Assembly (NCBI GenBank): GCA_009694305.1
Contig: SHVL01000015.1
Location: forward strand, 1 to 49,973
Direction: 5' to 3'
DNA length: 49,973 nucleotides
From: Thermoleophilia bacterium
GTDB taxonomy: Bacteria; Actinomycetota; Thermoleophilia; Gaiellales; Gaiellaceae
Shown: positions 19,877 through 29,603 of the stretch, piece after piece
How positions within the stretch are numbered: the first letter of the stretch is position 1
Layout: each line of letters begins with the position of its first letter
Position numbers and translations under genes: made by a program
Notes under the pieces: model-generated
The model's input: the letters and a program-made list of their open reading frames with translations, nothing else
Databases searched by the model: none
What the model was told of the DNA's origin: nothing

Positions 19877-20626
19877 ATGCTGCTCGCTGTTGACGTAGGC
19901 AACACCCAGACCGCCCTCGGGCTCTACGACGACGGCGGCCTTCGTGACGACTGGCGGCTTGCGACGGAGCGAACGCGCACGGGAGACGAGCTGGGTGTTC
20001 TGCTCGGCGGGATGCTCGACCTCGACGACGTGGACGGCATCTGTCTCAGCTCGACGGTGCCGACGCTTGTCCGGGAGTGGGAGCGGGTGGCCGACCGCTG
20101 GGCGCACGTTCCGATCGTTGTCGTCGGCCCCGGTGTCAAGACGGGCATCCCGATCCGGTATGACGATCCGCGGGAGGTCGGGCCCGACCGGATCGTCAAC
20201 GCGGTCGCTGCCAGGGAACGCTACGGGTCGCCGGTCATCGTCGTGGACTTCGGCACGTCCACGAACTTCGATGTCGTCTCTCCTGAGGGCGAGTACGTGG
20301 GTGGCGTTCTCGCGCCCGGGATCGAGACGTCGATGGAGGCTCTCTTCGCGCGGGCGGCCCGGCTCGTCAAGGTGGATTATGTCGAGCCGCCGTCCGTGAT
20401 CGGCAAGACGACGGTCGGGGGCCTCCAGTCGGGGCTGATCTACGGCTTCGCCGGGCAGGTGGACGGTATCGTCGCGGCGATCTGCGGCGAGCTCGGAGTC
20501 GAAGCCCGCGTGATCGCCACGGGTGGGCTGGCCGAGCTCGTAGCCCCCCATTCGAGCACGATCGAGAGCGTCGATCCGCATCTGACGCTTGACGGCCTTC
20601 GTCTGGTCTGGAATCTCAACGCTTGA
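19877..20626 (+). CDS. coaX: Type III pantothenate kinase
   Basis: CoaX phosphorylates pantothenate in the first step of coenzyme A synthesis; type III enzymes need a monovalent cation and have high Km for ATP. The 249-aa product has the ASKHA phosphate loop LLAVDVGNTQTALG, the EVGPDRIVNAVAARERYG substrate segment, VDFGTSTNFDVVSPEG, and GGVLAPGIETSMEALFARAARL, all family hallmarks, and the ATGGLAEL phosphate 2 loop. The start follows a short GGAG ribosome-binding site. The coaX stop overlaps the TTG start of the LysE-type gene. Confidence 0.94.
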   Translation: MLLAVDVGNTQTALGLYDDGGLRDDWRLATERTRTGDELGVLLGGMLDLDDVDGICLSSTVPTLVREWERVADRWAHVPIVVVGPGVKTGIPIRYDDPREVGPDRIVNAVAARERYGSPVIVVDFGTSTNFDVVSPEGEYVGGVLAPGIETSMEALFARAARLVKVDYVEPPSVIGKTTVGGLQSGLIYGFAGQVDGIVAAICGELGVEARVIATGGLAELVAPHSSTIESVDPHLTLDGLRLVWNLNA

Positions 20627-21270
20627 TCGTCGAGCCGCACACGTTTGCGGTCTTCTCACTCGCTGCGCTCGCAATCCTGGCTGTTCCCGGGCCCGCCGTC
20701 ATCTACATCGTGACGCGCAGTATCGATCAGGGGCGCGGCGCGGGCCTGGCGTCGGTCGCGGGCATCCACGTCGGCACGCTGTTTCATCTCACCCTGGCGA
20801 CGCTCGGGCTCTCGGCCATCCTCGTCTCGTCGGCGACGGCATTCACCGTCGTCAAGGTGGTGGGCGCGCTTTACCTGATCGTGATCGGAATCCGCACGCT
20901 GCTCGGACGCGCCGACGAGGCGGACACCGATCCACAGCGTCCGCTGCGCCGCCGCCGCAGAGACTTTGCCGAGGGTGTCGTCGTCAACGTGTTCAACCCG
21001 AAGACCGCCCTGTTCTTCCTCGCATTCCTGCCCCAGTTCATCGATCCGAGTCACGGTCAGGCAGCGCTGCAGATCCTCGTGCTCGGGTTCACGTTCATCT
21101 TTCTCGGCCTGATCACCGACTCGGCCTGGGCGCTGGCCGCGGGGTCGGCGCGTGAGACGCTGCGAGACAGTCGCCGTTGGGTCGGTGTGCAGCGCTACGT
21201 GTCCGGGTCGATCTTCGTGATACTCGGGGTTGCGACGGCTCTGACGGGATCGCACGGCCCGTCTCGCTGA
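20623..21270 (+). CDS. LysE/RhtB family amino-acid exporter
   Basis: This 215-aa membrane protein has six hydrophobic segments and the LysE family N-terminus, with AILAVPGPAVIYIVTRSIDQGR where the conserved PGP motif lies in helix 1. A second signature, EGVVVNVFNPKTALFFLAFLPQF, appears after the cytoplasmic loop. Relatives export lysine, threonine, homoserine or similar solutes; the substrate here is unknown. TTG start overlaps the coaX stop (TTGA), so it is coupled to coaX though no functional link is known. It is convergent with the diguanylate cyclase, with only seven bases between. Confidence 0.88.
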   Translation: MIVEPHTFAVFSLAALAILAVPGPAVIYIVTRSIDQGRGAGLASVAGIHVGTLFHLTLATLGLSAILVSSATAFTVVKVVGALYLIVIGIRTLLGRADEADTDPQRPLRRRRRDFAEGVVVNVFNPKTALFFLAFLPQFIDPSHGQAALQILVLGFTFIFLGLITDSAWALAAGSARETLRDSRRWVGVQRYVSGSIFVILGVATALTGSHGPSR

Positions 21271-21277
21271 TTCCTGG

Positions 21278-22558
21278 CTACGCTCTTACGGCCTGGAGCG
21301 TGAGGGGCGGAGGTAGCGAGACAACCGATGCGTCGCGGGTGCGTTTTGCTTCGTACAGCGCGCCGTCGGCGCGGTGGAGTGCTGCGCTCGCAGAGACGCC
21401 ATCCTCGAGGAGCGTTCCTCCGACCGACACGGTCACCGGGAGAGCCGTCGTAGAGGTTGCGATCGGAAACTCTCGTACGAGGATCCGGATTCGCTCGGCG
21501 AACTGCTCGAGCTGGCGACGCCCACGGACGCCCGGCGCGAGCACCGTGATCTCCTCACCGCCCCAGCGGGCAACGAGGTCGGCGGGACGGAGGCCGTCGC
21601 TGAGCCGGCGAACGACCTCGATCAGGACCTCGTCGCCGACACGGTGCCCGAAGCGGTCGTTGACCGACTTGAACCGGTCGAGGTCGATCAAAAAAAGTCC
21701 TGCCGGCAGCCCTCCGCGGCTGATACGTGAGTGCTCGGCGTCCATGGCCTCCTCGAATGCACGGCGATTTGGCGCTCCGGTGAGCTGATCGCGTCGCGCC
21801 GTCGCCTGTTCGGTTGCAAGCGCGGCGGCCGTGGACTCCCGGCTTCGATGGGCGATCAGGAGCGTCGCGAGGATCGAGGCCGTGGTGGCGGCGACGAGGG
21901 CTGCGCTCGCACCGTCAGCGATCAGCAGAACAGAGAGAAGGGGGGCAACGAGAATGGCCTCGAGGAGATCGACGCGGAGACGATGCAGCCACAGGACTCG
22001 GAGCCGGCTCGGGCTTGGCTCGAACACGATCAGGAACCGGCAGGTCGCGTTCACGGTGACGGCAGCAAGCATGGCAGCGATGGCAGTCAATGCCGCGAGG
22101 GATCCGCTGAGGACGTAACCCTCGAGGAGCACGAGGCCGACGATCCCGGCAGCGAGCCCTTGAAGCGTCGCGATGCCGCCTTCGGTACCGACCCGGCGCC
22201 AGGCTCCCCTTGAGTGGATGAGCTGCGTGGCTGCGCCGGCGGCTACCCCGACCAGCGGTCCGCCCAGGAGGCCTGCAAGGACGACAACGGGAGTCGCCAC
22301 CGTGTACCAGCTGCGCGGGCCGAGTTGGACGACGGCCTGGCTGGCTACTGCCGCCAACGCAATCAGCATGATCGTGATCGGGAGCGAGCTGCTGACGGAT
22401 GCGCCGAGCAGCATGATGCTGAGTGCGGTTGCGACAACAGCGGCAACGGGGAGACCGATCGCGACGCGAGCGTTGCAGTAGGAGCTCCCGACCTTCTCGG
22501 AGGGGTGCGGTAGGGCTGCGGGTTGTCTTGCCCGGCGTGTCGAAGTCGGCTTTTTCAT
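21278..22558 (-). CDS. Membrane-bound diguanylate cyclase (GGDEF)
   Basis: The 426-aa product has about seven N-terminal hydrophobic segments forming a membrane sensor region (residues about 30-235) and a C-terminal GGDEF domain. Domain signatures are DQLTGAPNRRAF, LIDLDRFKSVNDRFGHRVGDEVL and the active site ARWGGEEI (GGEEF-type), so cyclic di-GMP synthesis is likely. An RxxD inhibitory site five residues before the active site is not obvious. I use ATG 22558, right before a basic segment, MKKPTSTRRARQ; the frame is open to 22639. It follows dusB on the same strand after about 108 bases. Confidence 0.87.
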   Translation of the reverse strand: MKKPTSTRRARQPAALPHPSEKVGSSYCNARVAIGLPVAAVVATALSIMLLGASVSSSLPITIMLIALAAVASQAVVQLGPRSWYTVATPVVVLAGLLGGPLVGVAAGAATQLIHSRGAWRRVGTEGGIATLQGLAAGIVGLVLLEGYVLSGSLAALTAIAAMLAAVTVNATCRFLIVFEPSPSRLRVLWLHRLRVDLLEAILVAPLLSVLLIADGASAALVAATTASILATLLIAHRSRESTAAALATEQATARRDQLTGAPNRRAFEEAMDAEHSRISRGGLPAGLFLIDLDRFKSVNDRFGHRVGDEVLIEVVRRLSDGLRPADLVARWGGEEITVLAPGVRGRRQLEQFAERIRILVREFPIATSTTALPVTVSVGGTLLEDGVSASAALHRADGALYEAKRTRDASVVSLPPPLTLQAVRA

Positions 22559-22666
22559 GGCTATGGAAAGAGGTCGGGCTACGGCGCGCGTTCGTGTATC
22601 CCCCGACAGGGTTACAGAGCCTGATTCGGGGCCCCTCATTGCTGCTGCGGCGACCCGCAGCTGCGG

Positions 22667-23725
22667 TCAGCCGCCGCCGAAAGCGGAGATCGGGAGCGCG
22701 AGCGTGAACTCGTCCGCCGACGGAACTTCGGCTTCGAGCTGCTCGATCAGTTGCAATGAACCGGGCGCGGCGGCAATCAGGCGCCGCTCGACCTCCTCGG
22801 TGGAGTCGAGTACGACGAGCTCCTGCTTGAAGGGCCGAGGGAAGCGGCCACGTCCGAGGTACCACGCGTAGAACTTCTTCAGGAAACCAGAAGCTCGCCG
22901 TTCACCGAGCTCACGGACGGTCTCGCGGATGAACAGTACGAGCTCGGCCACGACCTCCTCTCGACTCGGCTCGGTGGCGTCCCCGTCCACGATCTCCCGC
23001 AGCGCCCACGGGTTGCCCTGCGCGCCGCGGCCCACCATCACGGCTGCCGCCCCGGTCGTAGCGAGGACGGTCTGGGCCCGGGCCCGAGAGATGATGTCAC
23101 CGGATGCGATGACGGGAACGTTGACGAGCGACACGAGCTCTGCCGTCAACGCGTGGTCGGCGGTGCCGGTGTACATCTGTTGCGCCGAGCGCGGATGGAG
23201 GGTCAGAACGGATGCGCCGGCCTCGACGAGGAGCGGGCCGATCGTGAGGCAGTCGCGCGAGCCGTCCTTCAGCCCGCGCCGCATCTTGACCGAGACGGGC
23301 ATGTCCACAGCGGCGGCGACCGAGGAGACGATGCGGCAGGCGAGGTCTGGGTCGTCGAGGAGCGTTGCTCCTGCGCCGGTCTTCGTCACCTTCCGTACCG
23401 GGCAGCCGAAGTTGATGTCCACGATGTCGGCGCCCGCCGCAGCGACCATGCGCGCGGCCTCGGCCATCGTGTCGGGGTTGGAGCCGAAGATCTGGATCGC
23501 GAGTGGATGCTCGTCGGAGGCCACGCGAAGGTAGCCGAGCGTTTTCTCGTTGCGGTGCTCGATCCCGGCGCAGGAGACCATCTCGGAGCACACGAGCCCG
23601 GCCCCGAATCTCCGTCCCTGTCGTCGGAAGGCCTGGACGCTGACGCCTGCCATGGGCGCGAGGACGAGACGCGTCGGCACGTCAACCGCACCGATCTGCC
23701 AGTTTTCCCTGAGATCGATCGACAT
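22667..23725 (-). CDS. dusB: tRNA-dihydrouridine synthase (DusB-like)
   Basis: Dus enzymes use FMN and NADPH to reduce uridines in the tRNA D-loop. The 352-aa product has the TIM-barrel start RLVLAPMAGVSVQAFR, the EMVSCAG segment, DINFGCPVRKVTKTGAGA with the catalytic cysteine, SVKMRRGL, LTLHPRSAQQMYTG and VIASGDI, then MVGRGAQGNPW. The C-terminal helical domain is present. ATG 23725 lies seven bases from a TACGAT -10 box with GTGACC 17 bases upstream, so transcription is probably leaderless; a GTG at 23761 would give a 12-residue extension. dusB next to lysS is a conserved neighbourhood. Confidence 0.92.
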   Translation of the reverse strand: MSIDLRENWQIGAVDVPTRLVLAPMAGVSVQAFRRQGRRFGAGLVCSEMVSCAGIEHRNEKTLGYLRVASDEHPLAIQIFGSNPDTMAEAARMVAAAGADIVDINFGCPVRKVTKTGAGATLLDDPDLACRIVSSVAAAVDMPVSVKMRRGLKDGSRDCLTIGPLLVEAGASVLTLHPRSAQQMYTGTADHALTAELVSLVNVPVIASGDIISRARAQTVLATTGAAAVMVGRGAQGNPWALREIVDGDATEPSREEVVAELVLFIRETVRELGERRASGFLKKFYAWYLGRGRFPRPFKQELVVLDSTEEVERRLIAAAPGSLQLIEQLEAEVPSADEFTLALPISAFGGG

Positions 23726-23842
23726 CTGGCGCATCGTAGTTGCCGTTTGCGCCCGGGTCACTGGTGCAGCTACCCTTCACGACCGTCGTGGCGCCCACAG
23801 TTCGGTCCAGATCCCAACTCTAGCCTCCTGGAGGCCGTAATC

Positions 23843-24319
23843 TTGAAGGACGTACTTCTCACCCCCGAGGGCTACGAGAAGCTCACGCAGGAACTCGAGA
23901 TGCTGCGCACCGACAAGCGCCGCGAGGTCGCCGACCGGATTCGCGTTGCGCGCGAGTTCGGCGATATCGCAGAGAACGCCGAGTACGACGACGCCAAGAA
24001 CGAGCAGGCGATGCTGGAGCACAGGATCGCCCAGCTCGAGGAACGACTGCTCAGCGCGCGGGTGATCGACACCGCCCACGTCGATACGAGTGTCGTCTCC
24101 GTCGGCTCGATCGTCCGCCTGCGCGACGTGGAGGCCAAGAAGAGTTTCGAGTACTACATCGTTGGGTCGGCAGAGGCCAACCCGGCCGAGTTCCGACTCT
24201 CGAACGAGTCGCCGGTGGGACGTGCGATCCTCGGCCACAAGAAGGGCGAGACGATCGAGGTCGCGACGCCGCGCGGCGGTAAGATCACGTTCAAGATCAT
24301 GGCGATCACGGCAGCCTGA
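23843..24319 (+). CDS. greA: Transcription elongation factor GreA
   Basis: GreA rescues backtracked RNA polymerase by stimulating transcript cleavage. The TTG start at 23843 gives exactly 158 aa, the family length, and follows a GGAGG ribosome-binding site at 23830-23835. The N-terminal coiled coil (LTPEGYEKLTQELEML, then RIRVAREFGDIAENAEYDD) carries the acidic tip D-E pair that acts at the polymerase active site, and the C-terminal FKBP-like domain ends with GGKITFKIMAI. It is followed by lysS after 82 bases, and diverges from dusB. Confidence 0.93.
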   Translation: MKDVLLTPEGYEKLTQELEMLRTDKRREVADRIRVAREFGDIAENAEYDDAKNEQAMLEHRIAQLEERLLSARVIDTAHVDTSVVSVGSIVRLRDVEAKKSFEYYIVGSAEANPAEFRLSNESPVGRAILGHKKGETIEVATPRGGKITFKIMAITAA

Positions 24320-24401
24320 CCGCTGCCGCCGCCGGCGCGCGCGACGCAGACGGTCGTCGCTGCGTGCGGGCACTCGCCTTGCACATCGCCGCGAAGAGCC
24401 C

Positions 24402-25778
24402 TTGTCCCGTAACCCCACATCTGCCAAGCGCTTTCCCGACAGGGCCGAGATCTCGGCCGTCAGGGAGGAGTGCGAGCCGCTCGAGGCGGGCCAGGCGGCC
24501 GAATCCAGCCGCCGGATAGCGGGCAGGGCAATGGCTCGTCGCGACATGGGAAAGCTCGTCTTTCTCGATGTCGTTGACCGTACGGGACGGATCCAGGTGA
24601 TCTGCGAGACGGCGAAGACCGGCGAGATCGATGTTCTCCTCGGCGACGTCGTTGGCATCACGGGGCATCCGGCCAGAGCCCGTCGGGGTGAACCGTCTGT
24701 CCTCGCCGACTCCCTCGACGTCCTCGCGCGGAACACGCAGTCGCTCCCCGACACCTTCCACGGACTGACCGACGTCGAGCTCCGATATCGCAAGCGCTAC
24801 CTCGATCTGCTCGTCAACGAGCAGACACGCGCAGACTTCGTGCTCCGGTCGCGGATCATCGCCGCGGTCCGCGCGTACCTCGACGGCGAGGGGTTCCTCG
24901 AGGTCGAGACACCCGTGCTGCAGCCGCTGTACGGTGGCGCCTCCGCGCGCCCCTTTGTGACCCACCACAACGAGCTGGAGCGTGATCTCTACCTGCGCAT
25001 CGCGACGGAGCTCTATCTGAAGCGGCTCATCGTCGGTGGCCTCGAACGGGTCTACGAGATCGGTAAGGACTTCCGTAACGAGGGTGTCTCGTTCAAGCAC
25101 AATCCCGAGTTCACGATGCTCGAGTGGTACGAGGCGTACGCCGACTACCGCGACACGATGGTGCGGGCCGAGACGCTCGTCGAGGAGGTGGCGCGGCAGA
25201 CCATCGGTACGACCGCCGTGCAGTTTCGCGGCCACGACATCGATCTGAAGGCCCCGTGGGTGCGGGTGAGGTTTACCGAGGCGCTCGAGGCCAAGGGGCT
25301 CTGGACGCGCGACGAGAACGAGCTCCGTGCATCGCTCACGGAGCGTGGGGCGGACACGGAGGCAGACAGGGACTGGTCGCAGCTCATCGACAAGGCGTTC
25401 AGTCACTTCGTCGAGCCGGAGCTCGTCCGGCCGACGATCGTCTATGACTACCCGATCGAGATCTCGCCGTTTGCACGGGAGACCGATGACGATCCGACGT
25501 TGACCGAGCGCTTCGAGTTCTTCGTCGCAGGGATGGAGCTCGGTAACGCGTTCTCCGAGATCAACGACGCTGCGACGCAGCAGGAGCGTTTCGACCAGCA
25601 GGCGCAGCAGTTCGAGGGCGAGCCCGGCGACCCCGACTACATCGAGGCTCTCTCGTACGGGATGCCGCCGACCGGCGGTCTCGGCCTCGGAATCGATCGT
25701 CTCGTGATGCTTCTGACCGGCCGCGAGACGATCCGTGACGTCGTGCTCTTCCCTGCGCTGCGCTCATCCCCCTCGTAG
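24402..25778 (+). CDS. lysS: Lysyl-tRNA synthetase (class II)
   Basis: LysS charges tRNA-Lys with lysine. The 458-aa product has the OB-fold anticodon-binding domain (AMARRDMGKLVFLDVVDRTG) and the class II catalytic core: motif 1 FLEVETPVLQPLYGGASARPF, motif 2 YEIGKDFRNEGVSFKHNPEFT and motif 3 GMPPTGGLGLGIDRLVMLL. The start is uncertain: TTG 24402 gives a slightly short N-terminal region compared with the usual roughly 490 aa, and no strong ribosome-binding site is seen. The next in-frame ATG, 24532, would remove part of the OB fold. The stop codon lies inside the first arm of the REPIN-like repeat. Confidence 0.92.
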   Translation: MSRNPTSAKRFPDRAEISAVREECEPLEAGQAAESSRRIAGRAMARRDMGKLVFLDVVDRTGRIQVICETAKTGEIDVLLGDVVGITGHPARARRGEPSVLADSLDVLARNTQSLPDTFHGLTDVELRYRKRYLDLLVNEQTRADFVLRSRIIAAVRAYLDGEGFLEVETPVLQPLYGGASARPFVTHHNELERDLYLRIATELYLKRLIVGGLERVYEIGKDFRNEGVSFKHNPEFTMLEWYEAYADYRDTMVRAETLVEEVARQTIGTTAVQFRGHDIDLKAPWVRVRFTEALEAKGLWTRDENELRASLTERGADTEADRDWSQLIDKAFSHFVEPELVRPTIVYDYPIEISPFARETDDDPTLTERFEFFVAGMELGNAFSEINDAATQQERFDQQAQQFEGEPGDPDYIEALSYGMPPTGGLGLGIDRLVMLLTGRETIRDVVLFPALRSSPS

Positions 25779-25906
25779 GGGCGGGCCCTGTCCCGCCCGT
25801 TGTGTGCCTCGGACTCCCGCCTTTGCCCGGTCTGCCGGTGATCTTCCGCGGCCCTGTCCCGGCGCTCGTGTCGTTGTCGGTGGGCGGGACAGGTCCCGCC
25901 CCTACG
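25774..25906. repeat. REPIN-like inverted repeat between convergent genes
   Basis: Two 25-base arms (25774-25798 and 25882-25906) are inverted copies with one mismatch. Each arm is itself a hairpin, GGGCGGG and CCCGCCC around a six-base loop, beginning with the CGTAGGGG head. The 83-base interior holds no gene. The arms contain the stop codons of lysS (TAG) and of the convergent epimerase. The layout is that of a REP doublet, and may also act as a two-way terminator. Confidence 0.75.
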
Positions 25907-26882
25907 GGTGGCTTGCGCGTTGCCGCTCGAAGGCGACAACGTCACCCAGGATGTCCTCGAGCGACTGTTTTGGCTCCCAGCCGATCGCCGCCCGGATCTT
26001 TTCCGTCGAGGGGATCCGGTGCAGCATGTCCTCGATGCCGTGCTCGTACACCTGCGAGTAGGGGATGTGCGCGATCGTCGAGGACGAGTCGGTGAGCTCT
26101 ATCACGCGGTCGGCGAGCGCCGAGATCGCGATGCGATTCGTCGCGCCGACGTTGTAGATCTCTCCTGACACCGTGTCGTCCATCAGGCCCTGGAGCGCGC
26201 GAATCGTGTCGTCCACGTGACAGAAGCAGCGCGTCTGGTCGCCATCGCCGTGGATCTCGAGCGGGCGGCCGTCGAGCGCCCGTTGGACGAAGGTCGGGAT
26301 CACCATGCCGTACTGACCGCTCTGGCGTGGGCCGACGGTGTTGAAGAGACGGGCGATCGTGCAGTCGAGGCCGTGCTCCGAGAAGTGGGCCAGTGCGAGG
26401 AACTCGTCCATCGCCTTCGAGTCCGCATACGCCCAGCGACGTTGCGTGGTCGGACCGTAGATCCGGCGTGCGGTCTCCTCGAGCGGTGTCTCCTCCCGGT
26501 GGTCGCCATAGACCTCGGAGGTGGAGGCGACGAGGACGCGCTTTCCGAACCGGTGGCAGTGCTCCAGCACGATCTCGGTGCCACGGAGGTTCGTGACGAG
26601 CGTCTGCACCGGATGTTCCACGATGAGCCGCACACCGACCGCAGCCGCGAGGTGATAGACGACGTCGCACTTGTAGACGAGCTCGTTGACGCTCGTTGAC
26701 TGGAGGACGCTATCCACGACGAGGTGGAACCCCGGGTGGTCTCGCAGATGCTCGACGTTTTCGAGCGATCCGGTCGAGAGGTCGTCGAGTGACCACACCT
26801 CCCAGCCGCCGTCGAGCAGCCGCCCGGCGAGATGACTGCCGATGAATCCTGCACCGCCTGTGATGAGGGCCTTGCCAGCCAT
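25902..26882 (-). CDS. NAD-dependent sugar-nucleotide epimerase/dehydratase
   Basis: This 326-aa extended SDR has the Rossmann motif GGAGFIGSH at residues 9-17, AGRLLDGGWEV, the HLAAAVG segment, the STSEVYG strand, and the YADSK form of the catalytic YxxxK. Substrate-domain motifs RLFNTVGPRQ and CFCHVDDTIRAL resemble UDP-glucuronate decarboxylase and UDP-glucose/dTDP-sugar enzymes, but the exact activity cannot be fixed. Such enzymes supply cell-envelope sugars. The start ATG 26882 diverges from clpC. The frame upstream stays open for a long way only because it lies opposite clpC. The stop is inside the REPIN arm. Confidence 0.88.
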   Translation of the reverse strand: MAGKALITGGAGFIGSHLAGRLLDGGWEVWSLDDLSTGSLENVEHLRDHPGFHLVVDSVLQSTSVNELVYKCDVVYHLAAAVGVRLIVEHPVQTLVTNLRGTEIVLEHCHRFGKRVLVASTSEVYGDHREETPLEETARRIYGPTTQRRWAYADSKAMDEFLALAHFSEHGLDCTIARLFNTVGPRQSGQYGMVIPTFVQRALDGRPLEIHGDGDQTRCFCHVDDTIRALQGLMDDTVSGEIYNVGATNRIAISALADRVIELTDSSSTIAHIPYSQVYEHGIEDMLHRIPSTEKIRAAIGWEPKQSLEDILGDVVAFERQRASHP

Positions 26883-26977
26883 AGTCGGTGAGGGTACCGG
26901 CCGGTGCGGCCGAGGGTGCCGGTAGGGCCTGTAATCGCAGACGCAACCGGGTGAGCTGCGCCGACCCGCGCGTGCGG

Positions 26978-26983
26978 TACAAT
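26978..26983 (+). promoter_or_regulatory. Possible -10 box of clpC
   Basis: TACAAT matches the -10 consensus about 71 bases before the clpC start. No good -35 box is visible 16-18 bases upstream. A CTCTC-N5-GAGAG inverted repeat (26991-27005) follows in the leader and might be a regulator site; I see no CtsR or HspR consensus. Confidence 0.4.
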
Positions 26984-27053
26984 CGAATTCTCTCACATCG
27001 AGAGCCTGCGAGTGGCGTAGGCCTCGAGTCAATGCGGAAAGGTGGGCCGGCCA

Positions 27054-29603
27054 TTGTTCGAGCGATTTACCGAACGGGCACGTCAGGTCGTCGTCCTCGC
27101 CCAGGACGAGGCCCGGGCCCTGAAGCACAACTACATCGGCACGGAGCACATCCTGCTCGGTCTGCTGCGCGAGGAAGAAGGCCTCGCAGCGCGGGTGCTC
27201 GAGTCGCTCGACATCACCGTGGAAGAGGTGCGGGCTCAGGTTGCGCGGATCGTCGGCCAGGGTGACGAGGTCACGACGGGCCAGATCCCGTTCACGCCGC
27301 GTGCGAAGAAGGTGCTCGAGCTCGCACTGCGCGAGGCGCTGTCGCTCGGGCACAACTACATCGGCACGGAGCACATCCTGCTCGGCCTCGTGCGCGAGAA
27401 CGAGGGCGTTGCCGCCCGCATCCTGCTCGACTTCGATGCCGACGCAGAGAAGATTCGCAACGAGATCATCCGCATGCTGTCGGGGCCGGGGCGCCGTCAG
27501 GCGGGTGCCGCCACAGCACCCGGTGGCGAGAAGACGAAGAACTCGAAGCTGCTCGACCAGTTCGGCCGCAACCTCACAAAGATGGCGACGGAGGGCAAGC
27601 TCGATCCCGTCGTGGGGCGCCAGACCGAGATCGAGCGCGTGATGCAGATCCTCTCGCGCCGCCAGAAGAACAACCCCGTGCTGATCGGCGAGCCGGGTGT
27701 CGGCAAGACGGCAGTCGTCGAGGGCCTCGCCTCTCGTATCGCGGCGAACCAGGTGCCCGAGCTCCTGAAGAACAAGCAGATCTACACGCTCGACCTCGCC
27801 TCCCTCGTGGCCGGCTCCAAGTATCGAGGTGAGTTCGAGGAGCGTCTCAAGAAGGTGATGAAAGAGATCACCCAGCGGGGCGACATCATTCTCTTCATCG
27901 ACGAGCTCCACAACCTCGTTGGCGCGGGAGCCGCCGAGGGCGCGATCGACGCAGCCTCGATCCTCAAGCCTGCCCTCGCCCGTGGCGAGATGCAGACGAT
28001 CGGCGCGACGACGCTCGACGAGTACCGCAAGTATCTCGAGCGCGATGCTGCGCTCGAGCGGCGCTTCCAGCAGGTGCGGGTCGAGGAGCCCTCGATCGAC
28101 GACACCGTGCAGATCCTCCGCGGCCTGCGCGACCGCTACGAGGCCCATCACCGTTGCAAGATCTCCGACGAGGCGCTGCGTGCAGCTGCGGTGCTCGCCG
28201 ACCGCTACATCCAGGACAGGCACCTGCCGGACAAGGCAATCGACCTGATCGACGAGGCCGGCTCGCGCCTGCGCATCCGCACGATGTCTGCTCCGCCCCG
28301 CTATCGGGAGCTCGAGGAGGAGATCGAGAAGGTGCGCTCCGACAAGGAGAGCGCGATCGAGTCGCAGGAGTTCGAGAAGGCGGCAGCGCTGCGCGACAAG
28401 GAGCGAAAGCTGGCCCAGAAGAAGAAGGAGCTGGAGGAGAGCTGGCGCAACGACGCCGACGAGGAGCAGCCCGAGGTGGGTGAGGACGAGATCGCCGACA
28501 TCGTCTCGATGTGGACGGGCATCCCGGTGTTCAAGCTCACCGAGGCCGAGTCGCAGAAGCTGATCAGGATGGAGGAGGAGCTCCACAAGCGCGTGATTGG
28601 CCAGGAGCCCGCGATCGTCGCGGTCTCGAAGGCGATCCGCCGTGCGCGCGCCGGGATCAAGGATCCCAAGCGCCCCACCGGCTCGTTCATCTTCCTCGGC
28701 CCGTCCGGTGTCGGCAAGACGGAGCTCGCCCGCACGCTGGCGGAGTTCCTCTTCGGTGACGAGGAGGCGATGATCCAGATCGACATGAGCGAGTACATGG
28801 AGAAGCACTCCGTCTCGCGCCTCGTCGGCTCGCCTCCCGGCTACGTCGGGTACGACGAGGGTGGTCAGCTCACCGAGGCCGTTCGCCGCAAGCCCTATTC
28901 GGTGCTGCTCCTCGACGAGGTCGAGAAGGCCCACCCGGACGTGTTCAACATCCTGCTGCAGATTCTCGAGGACGGGAAGTTGACGGACGCGCAGGGTCGC
29001 AAGGTGGACTTCCGCAACACCATCGTGATCATGACGTCGAACATCGGCGCGGCCCAGATCTCGAAGAACCAGTCGCTCGGTTTCACTCTGGGCGACGAGG
29101 CGGGCCTCAGCTACGACGACATGAAGGGTCGCGTGATGGGGGAGCTGAAGAAGGTCTTCCGCCCCGAGTTGCTGAACCGCATCGACGAGATCATCGTCTT
29201 CCACAAGCTCGAGAAGAGCGAGATCCTGCAGATCGTTGACCTGATGATGAAGAGGCTCCGCAACCAGATGGCGGTGCACGGAGCGACCATCGAGCTCACC
29301 GACGAGGCGAAGGAACTGCTCGTCGAGCAGGGCTACGACCCTGCGATGGGTGCCCGTCCGCTGCGCCGCTCGATCCAGCGGCTGATCGAGGATCCACTTG
29401 CCGACTTCGTGCTCGGGCAGGAGCTCATCGAGGGCTCGACGATCCTCGTTGACCGCAAGAAGGAGTTGGCGGGCCTCGAGGGCGAATCACTCGTCGAGAT
29501 CACGATCATCGAGGGGCAGGCCACACCGGAGCCCGTGACGGTGCCGCCGGATGCTCTGGCTGCTGACGACGACGAGTCGCCGGCCGAGAACGACCTGGAC
29601 TGA
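27054..29603 (+). CDS. clpC: ATP-dependent Clp protease ATPase subunit ClpC
   Basis: ClpC unfolds substrates for the ClpP peptidase. From TTG 27054 the product is 849 aa with the classical start [20 protein letters not shown] lies about nine bases before it. A GTG at 27042 would add four residues. Two N-domain repeats carry [13 protein letters not shown]1 Walker A GEPGVGKT is near residue 212, a UVR-type middle domain ([17 protein letters not shown]) follows, and D2 Walker A GPSGVGKT is near residue 549. The C-terminus ends in an acidic tail. No CtsR, McsA or McsB genes precede it, unlike in Firmicutes; the neighbour is a divergent epimerase. radA follows after 370 bases. Confidence 0.96.
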   Translation: MFERFTERARQVVVLAQDEARALKHNYIGTEHILLGLLREEEGLAARVLESLDITVEEVRAQVARIVGQGDEVTTGQIPFTPRAKKVLELALREALSLGHNYIGTEHILLGLVRENEGVAARILLDFDADAEKIRNEIIRMLSGPGRRQAGAATAPGGEKTKNSKLLDQFGRNLTKMATEGKLDPVVGRQTEIERVMQILSRRQKNNPVLIGEPGVGKTAVVEGLASRIAANQVPELLKNKQIYTLDLASLVAGSKYRGEFEERLKKVMKEITQRGDIILFIDELHNLVGAGAAEGAIDAASILKPALARGEMQTIGATTLDEYRKYLERDAALERRFQQVRVEEPSIDDTVQILRGLRDRYEAHHRCKISDEALRAAAVLADRYIQDRHLPDKAIDLIDEAGSRLRIRTMSAPPRYRELEEEIEKVRSDKESAIESQEFEKAAALRDKERKLAQKKKELEESWRNDADEEQPEVGEDEIADIVSMWTGIPVFKLTEAESQKLIRMEEELHKRVIGQEPAIVAVSKAIRRARAGIKDPKRPTGSFIFLGPSGVGKTELARTLAEFLFGDEEAMIQIDMSEYMEKHSVSRLVGSPPGYVGYDEGGQLTEAVRRKPYSVLLLDEVEKAHPDVFNILLQILEDGKLTDAQGRKVDFRNTIVIMTSNIGAAQISKNQSLGFTLGDEAGLSYDDMKGRVMGELKKVFRPELLNRIDEIIVFHKLEKSEILQIVDLMMKRLRNQMAVHGATIELTDEAKELLVEQGYDPAMGARPLRRSIQRLIEDPLADFVLGQELIEGSTILVDRKKELAGLEGESLVEITIIEGQATPEPVTVPPDALAADDDESPAENDLD

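Noticed and set aside
25774-25906. CRISPR array
   Set aside because: There are only two inverted arms and no regularly spaced direct repeats. No cas gene is present in the window.
26883-29279. Very long open minus-strand frame continuous with the epimerase
   Set aside because: It lies opposite clpC; the GC-rich codon bias keeps it open. The epimerase has its own ATG with the family N-terminus at 26882.
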